Shown: positions 57,272 through 64,000 of the stretch, one piece after another | Position numbering within the stretch: position 1 is the first letter of the stretch | Layout: every line of letters starts with the position of its first letter | Source of the DNA: Oscillospiraceae bacterium | GTDB taxonomy: Bacteria > Bacillota > Clostridia > Christensenellales > QALW01 | Assembly: GCA_022009755.1 (NCBI GenBank) | Contig: CP091722.1 | Location: forward strand, 1,248,001-1,312,000 | DNA: 64,000 nt | Reading direction: 5' to 3' | The notes under the pieces: generated by a model | Told to the model about the DNA's origin: nothing | The model's database searches: none | What the model saw: the letters and a program-made list of their open reading frames with translations, nothing else | Position numbers and translations under genes: made by a program

Positions 57272-57301
57272 TCCGCCGCTTTTTAAGCGGCGGATTTTTT
57301 T
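57272..57301 (+). terminator. terminator of rhaA
   Basis: TCCGCCGCTT/AAGCGGCGGA is a 10-base stem with T7. Confidence 0.92.
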
Positions 57302-57355
57302 ACCGCCTCAAGCAAGCCCGCAGGTTTTTCTTCCCTTTGCGCGCCCCGCCTTTGC

Positions 57356-57384
57356 TTGTCAAATATACCGTGCTATTGTATAAT
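57356..57384 (+). promoter_or_regulatory. promoter of the ECF S component gene
   Basis: TTGTCA (57356-57361), 17 bases and TATAAT (57379-57384), about 85 bases before the start codon. Confidence 0.8.
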
Positions 57385-57467
57385 ATCTTTAATATCTCCC
57401 CTATGCGCAAAAGTAAAAGCTATTTGCGCTTTCCGGACTTATAAATAATCTTAATGAGGTACACACC

Positions 57468-57978
57468 ATGAACAGAACTTCCCTTCGCAGGCTTTGCATA
57501 GCCGCGCTGCTTTGCGCCGCATGCACCCTTATGACAGCTTTTCTTTCCGTTCCCACATTTATAACAACCGTGGGCAACATAAATCTGGGTGACTGCGTAA
57601 CTCTTTGTGCGTGCCTGCTGCTGGGGCTGTGGTACGGTCCTGCCGTGGGCGCCTTAGGCGGCGCCCTTGCCGACCTGCTCTCCGGCTACACCGTATACGC
57701 CCCCGCCACCTTGGCGGCAAAATTCCTTATGGGACTTATAGCCTGCCTTATACTGCGTCCCCGCAAACGCCGGCTTCCCCGGCTTTTGGCGCAGCGTGCT
57801 TGCGCTGCTTGCGGGCGGTGTCGCAATGGTGCTTTGCTATTTTCTCTACGAGTGGCTGCTCTACGGTATCGCCGTTGCGGGCACCAATGTTCTGTTCAAC
57901 CTGATACAGCTGGCACTTAATGCCGTTGTGGCACTGGCGCTTTATCCGCTGCTTAAAAAGGCCGCTCCGCGCGTATAA
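57468..57978 (+). CDS. ECF transporter S component, frame broken near 57766
   Basis: About 170 residues with five to six membrane helices. GNINLGDCVTL and GPAVGALGGALADLLSGY are typical of the ECF-ribofla_trS/DUF1393-type S components, which bind a vitamin and dock on a shared EcfA-A-T module. The break near 57764-57768 (AAA, needing one fewer or two more) gives RNAGFPGFWRSVLALLAGG. The substrate cannot be told; no riboswitch is seen in the leader, and the energising subunits are not in the window. Confidence 0.85.
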
Positions 57979-58035
57979 GCCCGCTTAACGGCAGCCGCAA
58001 AGCAAAACGGCAAAAAACAAACAAAGGAGTCCTCT

Positions 58036-59851
58036 ATGAAAAAAAACACCCTTTTCTGTTTTTTTACGGTCATGTGCCTGTGCGCGGCGCTCATATCGGC
58101 GCTCAGCGGCTGTATGGGCATTGTAAACCCAATCGAAGCCACGCGCGGTCCGTCCTTCTCTCCCGCGCCGGAAGACACTCCCTCCCCCGATGATCCCTCC
58201 GCGCTTGAAATGCGAGCCTTCGGAATATCGGAAAGCGGCGCTGTCGGCCGCATAAAATGCGAATTTGCGGCTCAGGGAGAGTTTGTCTACCGCTTTTCTG
58301 CGGATGAGCCTTCCTTTTCCGCCGGAGATAAGCCGGAGGGCTACTCTCCCGTTCCCCAAAACGGCATAGTGGAGGATGAGGCCTGCCGCGGGCTGTCCGT
58401 GCTGGAGCTTGATTCCGACAAACAGGTGCTGCGCTTTGCCTATTTTGACTATATTCCCGGAATACGCTATTTCAGCTCCTCCGATGCCGGCTATGCCGCG
58501 CTGCTTAAAACCGTAACAAACACCGATAAAAGCGATTACTCCTTCGGCTACGGGCAGCTGTCCCTTGAATACCTCGATGCCGCTCCGGGCCTTCAGGGCG
58601 TAAATGCCGGCATCAACTATTTCTGTCATGCCGATGAGCCCTTCCTTTCCCCGGTTTCCGGCACGGTAACGGCAGCCTCGAAGGATGCGGTAAGTATATA
58701 TGTTCCCGACAGAGACCTCACCCTTACCGTTCTCCATCTTGCGCAATTCGAGCAGGCCGCTTCCTTTATGGAATCCGGGGCTACCGTGCAGGCGGGCGAG
58801 CTTTTGGGTTATACCGGCAATGCCGGCCCCTCCGGCTTTCCGGAAATACATCTTGAGCTGCTGCAGGGCCGCCGCAGCGACTACGCCGGCTATTCCAATT
58901 CCGCCGATACCGTAAGGCGCATTACGCTGGACCCCCGTCTGCTCTTTGACGGACGCGATGCCGTAAATACCGCTGACGGCCCCTCCTATGTTCCATACAG
59001 CGTAAATGCCGGCGGTACCGCAGGCTACGGCCTTGCAGCCCGTGAAAACGACACCGTATACTATCTTAACCCCGCCGACGGCTACCGCATATGGAGCATG
59101 AAAAACGACGGCACGCAGGCCGTGCGCGTAACCAAGGACAAGGCAAAATTCATCACCGTCTGCGAGGGCTGGCTTTACTACTGCGCCCCGGCTGCCGGTC
59201 TGCATTTCTATAAATGCCGCACCGACGGAAGCGAGCGTACGCTTTTATACAAAACCAGCATGTCCGCCTTCACCGTTGTAGGCGACCTTATATACATGGA
59301 AACCGTAAGCAGCAGTCAGCGCCTCCATGTTCTCAAAACCGACGGCACCGGCTACACCCGCATAAGCGATCAGAAGGTCATGTCGCCTTTTTACTATCGC
59401 GGAGCCTTGTATTCCTGTGCCGTACGCCATTCAAAGCAGCTCTATGCCGCCTATCCGAACAGCGATGGGGAAGGCTACACCTATAAAAAAACAGGTAATC
59501 TTCGCGCCACCAGCATCGTTATTTACAATGACACGGTTTACTACGCCAACTCCGCCGATTCCGACCGTCTTTACGCCGCGGATATTGACGGCGGCAATGC
59601 ACGCAAAATCGCCGATATCACGGTTGCGGATATAAACATCTGTAACGGCTATCTCTATTTCAAATGTCAACGATTACTCCTGCATATACTCCTGCCGGCT
59701 TGACGGCAGCGAGCTTGAAAAGCTGGGCAGCCGCGCCTACTGCGGCGATCTCTGCATTGCAGGCGACTGGCTGTTCTACACCGTCAACACCTCGTCGCAA
59801 ACCATTTACCGCGTGGATCTGCGCACCGGAAATCAGGAAAAGCTTGCCTGA
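58036..59851 (+). CDS. lipoprotein with M23-like domain and DUF5050-type propeller, frame broken near 59663
   Basis: A lipobox LSGC near residue 26 marks a surface lipoprotein (604 residues corrected). After a Pro/Ser linker (residues 38-56) comes a domain like M23 peptidases: PFLSPVSGTVTAASKDAVSI, VLHLAQFEQA, GELLGYTGNAGPSGFPEIHLEL. The usual HxH motif reads EIH, so metal binding is doubtful. From about residue 330 on, repeats of the type YYLNPADGYRIWSMKNDG suggest a DUF5050 beta-propeller. The break at 59662-59664 needs one A fewer or two more. It may bind wall polymers rather than cut them. Confidence 0.8.
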
Positions 59852-59892
59852 TACCGCGCATATCCCCCGTGCGGATATCCGTCCGTCAAGCA

Positions 59893-59918
59893 AAAGGCCG
59901 ACACTTGTCGGTCTTTTT
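59893..59918 (+). terminator. terminator of the M23-like lipoprotein gene
   Basis: GGCCGACA pairs with TGTCGGTC (one G-U) around a short loop, followed by TTTTTATG. The gap to 60154 has no gene. Confidence 0.8.
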
Positions 59919-60154
59919 ATGTATATATCCCACGGTATATATCCCACGACATCTCACCAAAAACACATCACCGAAAAAGCACCGGCGCCATTAAGGCCAT
60001 ACCGCTTAACGCGCAATCGCAAATGGTATATACTGCATCATATTTCCATTTTTTGTGGATAATATTGTGCTGATATCAGTTTGCAGGGTGTATTGAAACC
60101 TGTTTGCCGTTCTGCTATAATGCATTTAAGAAAAAGAAAAGGAATGATAAAAGT

Positions 60155-61135
60155 ATGAAGCGCATGTTTGTTTTTCTTCTTGCATCCCTGCTGCTTTCCT
60201 GCCTGTGCTGCATCGGTTTTGCAGCGGCCCCGCCCCAGAGCCGTATAACCGCCGAGGTCTTTTACAGCTTTGACGATAAGGATGATGCTCCGTTTACTAT
60301 TGATAACGGCAATAACGGCTGGTTTTTCTACGAGGCTCCGGAAACCCGGTACAGCTATAAGGATCACGGCTTTGTCATAACCGATTTGTTCATGGGCTAT
60401 ATGTCCATGCGCATAGGCATAACCGACGAGATCCGCGAGCAGTATCTCACCGCAGAAAAATGCGCGCAGTATGATGCCATCGGCTTTTATATCGAAAATA
60501 ACTCCTGCGATGCCGCCGGCGCATCCTGGTTCGGCGAGGTAGTCAGCTCCGACGGAAATGCCCATCAGAATGTATATCAGCAAACCGAGTTTTCCGATGT
60601 TGACTGCTACCTTATGAGCACCGACGGCAAAATCTACAAGGCCGAGGAATATTTAGAGGATTACGGCCACGGCCTTGCCAGTATCCCCTCCGGCTTCAAG
60701 GGCTGGTACATCGTACGCCTTGATTCTCTTGGCACCGACTACTGCTATTATTCCTCCTTCGGCTATCACGGCAGCTGCGACTGTGGCAAGTGGGAAAGCG
60801 GCAGCACCAGCATTCTTAACCCCGGCGTTGCGCTTTACTCCGTTTCCTGCGAAGAGGGCGAAGGCTTTGTCATTGACGATTATATGCTTGTAAAGCTGGG
60901 CAGCGATTTCACCCCCGATGAAGGCCATGCCACCGGCGGCAGCAGCAGCGATGCCACCGCTTCTCCCGCGCCCGATCAAACCGCCGATACCACACAGGCG
61001 CCGCAGACAAGCGACGCTCCGTCCGGCGGCTCCTCCTTCCCCGTTGTGCCTGTCGTAATAGCTGCCGTTGCGGTAGTTGCCGTAATCGTGGTTGTTATCA
61101 TCATCGTCTCCAAAAAGAAAAAGAAGGCCGATTAA
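60155..61135 (+). CDS. secreted protein C, anchored by a C-terminal helix
   Basis: AAAGGA precedes ATG 60155; 326 residues. A signal peptide ends near GFAAAP. The beta-rich body has IGFYIENNSCDAAG and IPSGFKGWYIVRLD, matching the body of proteins A and B at 35.3-37.1 kb. A Ser/Thr/Pro linker (about 265-300) leads to one membrane helix and a KKKKK end. It probably projects a carbohydrate-binding-like domain outside the wall. Frame intact. Confidence 0.75.
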   Translation: MKRMFVFLLASLLLSCLCCIGFAAAPPQSRITAEVFYSFDDKDDAPFTIDNGNNGWFFYEAPETRYSYKDHGFVITDLFMGYMSMRIGITDEIREQYLTAEKCAQYDAIGFYIENNSCDAAGASWFGEVVSSDGNAHQNVYQQTEFSDVDCYLMSTDGKIYKAEEYLEDYGHGLASIPSGFKGWYIVRLDSLGTDYCYYSSFGYHGSCDCGKWESGSTSILNPGVALYSVSCEEGEGFVIDDYMLVKLGSDFTPDEGHATGGSSSDATASPAPDQTADTTQAPQTSDAPSGGSSFPVVPVVIAAVAVVAVIVVVIIIVSKKKKKAD

Positions 61136-61177
61136 TCCCGTTTTATAAACGGCTACGGCACAAATAGCCGTTTTCCC

Positions 61178-61204
61178 GGCACCCGCACCGCGGGTGCCTT
61201 TTTG
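61178..61204 (+). terminator. terminator of secreted protein C
   Basis: GGCACCCGC/GCGGGTGCC with T5. An earlier hairpin (AACGGCTA/TAGCCGTT, 61148-61172) lies between it and the stop codon. The gap to 61437 has no gene. Confidence 0.9.
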
Positions 61205-61437
61205 TCACTGTCATATCCGTTTTTTCCGTGATTTTCCCGCTGTATATCCGTATTTTTTAATCTTTTTGTAAATATATATATACTGCCGTTGACCTGCAAG
61301 GGCAAATGATATATTATATTTACTGAAAAATCCGCACCAAAGCGGACATTCTCTGCACAAGGTTTTTTTGCTTTGCTCTGCCGCAATATACGGCACAAAA
61401 GCGCAGGCCCGCCGCAGATACGCAAGGAGTAAAACCT

Positions 61438-62127
61438 ATGTTCTTTTGGGACTGGACCGTGATCATTCTCATCCCCGGTCTGCTGCTGTCGCTCATTGCG
61501 CAGCTTATGGTAAGCAGCGCCTATTCAAAATATTCCTCCATACCCGCCATGTGCGGCATAACCGGCAGGCAGGCCGCCGAACAGATTCTCCGGCAGGGCG
61601 GCGTTCCGGGAGTAACGGTAACCCGCACCTCCGGCACGCTTACGGATCACTTTGACCCAAGAAGCGGCATTATCCGGCTTTCCGGCGGAGTGTACGATAC
61701 CTGCTCGATAGCCTCCATCGCCGTGGCCGCCCATGAATCCGGCCATGCAATGCAGTACGCCTCCGGCTATAAGCCGCTTGCAATTCGCAACGCGCTGCTC
61801 CCGGTAGTAAACTTAGGTTCCTCTTTGGCAATGCCCGTTTTTATAATAGGGCTCATCTTCAACAGCAGCGTCCCGGTGCTGTGCGATATAGGCATACTGC
61901 TTTTCAGCTTTGCAGTGCTTTTTCAGCTTATCACCCTGCCCGTGGAGTTTGATGCTTCCCGCCGCGCCATGAAGGCGCTTCAGGGAGAAGGCATTCTTTC
62001 CGTTGACGAAGCCTCCGGCGCCCGCAAAGTTCTCACCGCCGCGGCGCTTACCTATGTAGCCGCGATGCTTATGTCCCTGCTGCAGCTGGTACGGCTTATA
62101 GCAATCAGAAACAGCAGCCGCCGCTGA
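61438..62127 (+). CDS. membrane zinc metallopeptidase (YugP/PF04298 family)
   Basis: AAGGAG precedes ATG 61438; 229 residues. One helix at the N-terminus, then SGTLTDHFDPRSGIIRLS and the zinc motif AAHESGHAMQ (HExxH) near residue 100, then two to three membrane helices. This is the layout of YugP-type zinc peptidases, whose substrate is unknown. The Zn-binding end and membrane segments are intact. Confidence 0.92.
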   Translation: MFFWDWTVIILIPGLLLSLIAQLMVSSAYSKYSSIPAMCGITGRQAAEQILRQGGVPGVTVTRTSGTLTDHFDPRSGIIRLSGGVYDTCSIASIAVAAHESGHAMQYASGYKPLAIRNALLPVVNLGSSLAMPVFIIGLIFNSSVPVLCDIGILLFSFAVLFQLITLPVEFDASRRAMKALQGEGILSVDEASGARKVLTAAALTYVAAMLMSLLQLVRLIAIRNSSRR

Positions 62128-62191
62128 CGGCTGTTTTTCTATCTTTTTGATATGCATATACGGCAAAAAAGCGGATAAATGCAAAATTCGC

Positions 62192-62220
62192 TTGCCCGTA
62201 TCGGCAATTTATACTAAAAT
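62192..62220 (+). promoter_or_regulatory. promoter of gapA
   Basis: TTGCCC (62192-62197), 17 bases and TAAAAT (62215-62220), 31 bases before the start codon. Confidence 0.65.
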
Positions 62221-62251
62221 ATAGGAAGAATTTAATTGGGAGGTAATCCAA

Positions 62252-63259
62252 ATGATTAAAATCGGTATTAATGGCTTTGGCCGTATCGGCCGACTGGTAT
62301 TCCGTGTTGCCGCTGCCGATCCCTCTGTTGAGGTTGTTGCGGTAAACGATCCTTTCATCGATCTTGACTACATGGTCTACATGCTCAAGTATGATTCCGT
62401 TCACGGTCATTTCAACGGCACCGTTGAAACCAAGGACGGCAAGCTCATCGTCAACGGCGAGGCTGTAACTGTTTACAACTGCATGAACCCCTCTGAGATT
62501 CCGTGGGGCGAGGCCGGCGCTGACTATGTTGTTGAGTCCACCGGCGTGTTCACCACCATGGAGAAGGCTTCCGCTCACTTTGCAGGCGGCGCCAAGAAGG
62601 TTGTCATCTCCGCTCCCAGCGCAGATGCTCCTATGTTCGTTATGGGTGTAAACAATGACAAATACACCACCGATATGAACATCGTCTCCAACGCCAGCTG
62701 CACCACCAACTGCCTGGCTCCTCTTGCCAAGGTTATCAACGACAACTTCGGCATCGTTGAGGGTCTTATGACCACCGTGCACTCTGCCACCAACACTCAG
62801 AAGACTGTTGACGCTCCCTCCAAGAAGGACTGGAGAGGCGGCCGCGCAGTAGGCACCAACATCATCCCCTCCTCCACCGGCGCTGCCAAGGCCGTAGGCA
62901 AGGTTATTCCTTCCCTTAACGGCAAGCTTACCGGTATGGCTTTCCGCGTACCCACCATCGATGTTTCCGTCGTTGACCTTACCGTACGCCTTGAAAAGAC
63001 CGCTACCTACGAGGAGATCTGCAACGCTGTCAAGAAGGCAAGCGAGAACGAAATGAAGGGCATTCTGGGCTATACCGAGGATATGGTGGTTTCCACCGAC
63101 TTCACCGGCGATCCCCGCACCTCCATTTTCGATGCCAAGGCCGGCATTGCTCTTAACGGCAACTTTGTAAAGCTGGTTTCCTGGTACGACAACGAGTGGG
63201 GTTATTCCAACAAGGTTGTTATGCTCATCAAGCATATGGCCAGCGTGGACAAGTTCTGA
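62252..63259 (+). CDS. gapA: glyceraldehyde-3-phosphate dehydrogenase
   Basis: GapA oxidises glyceraldehyde-3-phosphate with NAD in glycolysis. 335 residues, normal length. GINGFGRIGRLVFR binds the cofactor, the aspartate in VNDPF favours NAD, and the catalytic cysteine is in SNASCTTNC near residue 150, with its histidine in HSATNTQK. GGAGG precedes the ATG. Codon choice is unlike most neighbours (more C- and T-ending, few rare codons), as expected for a very highly expressed gene. Frame intact; a strong terminator follows. Confidence 0.99.
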   Translation: MIKIGINGFGRIGRLVFRVAAADPSVEVVAVNDPFIDLDYMVYMLKYDSVHGHFNGTVETKDGKLIVNGEAVTVYNCMNPSEIPWGEAGADYVVESTGVFTTMEKASAHFAGGAKKVVISAPSADAPMFVMGVNNDKYTTDMNIVSNASCTTNCLAPLAKVINDNFGIVEGLMTTVHSATNTQKTVDAPSKKDWRGGRAVGTNIIPSSTGAAKAVGKVIPSLNGKLTGMAFRVPTIDVSVVDLTVRLEKTATYEEICNAVKKASENEMKGILGYTEDMVVSTDFTGDPRTSIFDAKAGIALNGNFVKLVSWYDNEWGYSNKVVMLIKHMASVDKF

Positions 63260-63281
63260 TTTTCCCCGCAAATAAAAGCAT

Positions 63282-63317
63282 AAAAGACGCAGCTGTTCGG
63301 GCTGCGTCTTTTATTAT
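63282..63317 (+). terminator. terminator of gapA
   Basis: AAAAGACGCAGC/GCTGCGTCTTTT is a perfect 12-base stem. It can act in both directions and also serves the convergent XRE gene. Confidence 0.93.
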
Positions 63318-63387
63318 TGTATCCGTCATGCCGCATCTGATCTCGGGTTTTCTTGCGCATCCGAATAGTCTGCCGTGCACGCACTTT

Positions 63388-63630
63388 CTATTTAAGCTCC
63401 TGCTCCAGCGTTCTGAATTCCTCGGAATCAAAAAACTCAATAAGGCTTATGCCCAATCCGTCGCAAAGCATCTTAAGCGTTACAATTCCCGGATTGCGGC
63501 TTTTGCCGTAAAGCACATTCTTTATGGTGGACGGCGGAACCGCCGACTCCGTTGCCAAACGGTGTATCGTCATTCTTTTTTCATCACATAGCCTCAGCAG
63601 CCTCGTTTTTACCGCATTATATGTATCCAT
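63388..63630 (-). CDS. small XRE/Cro-type helix-turn-helix regulator
   Basis: GGAGGCGGTATT precedes ATG 63630; 80 residues. The helix-turn-helix is TIHRLATESAVPPSTIKNVL with NPGIVTLKMLCDGLGISL after it, a standard Cro/C1 fold with almost no extra domain. It is divergent from the gene at 63774 and repeated GGCTATA/TAGCCC motifs lie between them, so it probably controls both. TATAAT on the minus strand lies at 63700-63705. Confidence 0.9.
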   Translation of the reverse strand: MDTYNAVKTRLLRLCDEKRMTIHRLATESAVPPSTIKNVLYGKSRNPGIVTLKMLCDGLGISLIEFFDSEEFRTLEQELK

Positions 63631-63660
63631 AATACCGCCTCCTGATATTATGGAAAGATT

Positions 63661-63720
63661 TAGCCCATTACTATTGACATTGCAGGCTATATATGATACA
63701 TTATAGGCTATAAATAGCCC
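63661..63720. promoter_or_regulatory. possible operator region between the XRE gene and the divergent gene
   Basis: TAGCCC occurs at 63661-63666 and 63715-63720; GGCTATA at 63685-63691 and 63706-63712, giving the palindrome GGCTATAAATAGCC. The repeats flank the -10 box of the XRE gene, as expected for self-repression. Confidence 0.45.
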
Positions 63721-63773
63721 ACTATTTGGCTTTACCGCTATTTACAGCCATAAAAACATAAAGGAAAAACAAA

Positions 63774-64000
63774 ATGAAAAAGCAAATATACAATGCAGTC
63801 AAAGAGTCAGCCCGGGCAATAAAGCGCAATTGCAGCCCTTTTGCGCTCTCCTGCAATATGTGTGTTGTTTTATCCGTACCATCACGGTTAAGCCCCGTAT
63901 TTGCCGTTGCCGGCGCTGCCGCGCTTATTATATGTGCGGTTTTCCTGTTTTTCTGCATCAGGGATCGCTGCAGATATAAAACGGAAAAAGATCGTCTTGA
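63774..64000 (+). CDS. start of a membrane protein gene, cut by the window end
   Basis: AAAGGA lies 10 bases before ATG 63774 and the frame stays open for 75 codons to the end of the window. The product begins MKKQIYNAVKESARAIKRN and has one clear membrane helix (about VAGAAALIICAVFLFFC) followed by a basic stretch CRYKTEKDRL. The opposite strand is also open here for 78 codons but lacks a ribosome site. Function unknown; it is divergent from the XRE gene. Confidence 0.55.
   Translation, partial: MKKQIYNAVKESARAIKRNCSPFALSCNMCVVLSVPSRLSPVFAVAGAAALIICAVFLFFCIRDRCRYKTEKDRL

Overview
The window looks like chromosome of a low-to-mid GC Gram-positive anaerobe, most likely a gut-type member of the Clostridia (Bacillota). 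The support is: strong AGGAGG-type ribosome binding sites, consensus sigma-A promoters, a perfect CIRCE operator before groES-groEL, the remB-gyrB-gyrA order, many lipoproteins and choline-binding-like SH3 wall proteins, and no outer-membrane genes. Taxonomy below class level is inference.

Layout. 1-5.0 kb: end of a pseudouridine synthase, a polysaccharide deacetylase, an M16 peptidase, then groEL/groES on the minus strand. 5.2-8.35 kb: a free-standing phage-type cassette (tail-fibre-like protein, XhlA-like protein, holin, NlpC/P60 endolysin) lying between two copies of a GC-rich, strongly folded repeat. 8.6-12.1 kb: pyruvate kinase, peptidase T and a LUD protein. 12.3-20.1 kb: one co-directional block of secreted or anchored proteins: a 990-residue secreted protein with Ig-like, ricin-type and C-terminal cysteine-peptidase-like parts, five tandem small anchored paralogues, two lipoproteins and an Imm-like protein. 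20.4-22.8 kb: polar amino acid ABC transporter whose binding protein has its two lobes in swapped order. 23.2-29 kb: tRNA-Met, an ACT/metallo-beta-lactamase protein, oleate hydratase, tRNA-Ser, an NlpC/P60 wall hydrolase. 29.5-37.1 kb: a large SpoIID/SH3 wall protein with 333-base internal repeats, a COG2509 flavoprotein and two paralogous secreted proteins with duplicated promoters. 37.3-45.8 kb: tRNA-Gly/Lys, DUF2752, SDR, then sugar genes (AraC regulator divergent from a GH78 rhamnosidase; a broken GH127 gene divergent from a second AraC regulator). 46-49.8 kb: MacB/FtsX-type ABC exporter with a 37-residue membrane peptide and a TetR regulator. 50.1-55.1 kb: remB-gyrB-gyrA. 55.4-64 kb: L-rhamnose isomerase, ECF S component, secreted lipoproteins, zinc peptidase, gapA, an XRE regulator and the start of a divergent membrane gene.

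Functionally, the rhamnosidase (40.3 kb) and rhamnose isomerase (56 kb) point to use of plant rhamnosides, pyk and gapA to glycolysis, and the many wall hydrolases and anchored proteins to a busy cell surface.

A caution applies to the whole annotation. I count 27 reading-frame breaks in 21 genes, including gyrA, gyrB, pyk and rhaA. Nearly all lie in short A/T or G/C runs and are repaired by one or two bases, which is best explained by uncorrected long-read sequencing errors. Broken genes are therefore given as single CDS with the break position, except where there is independent evidence of decay.
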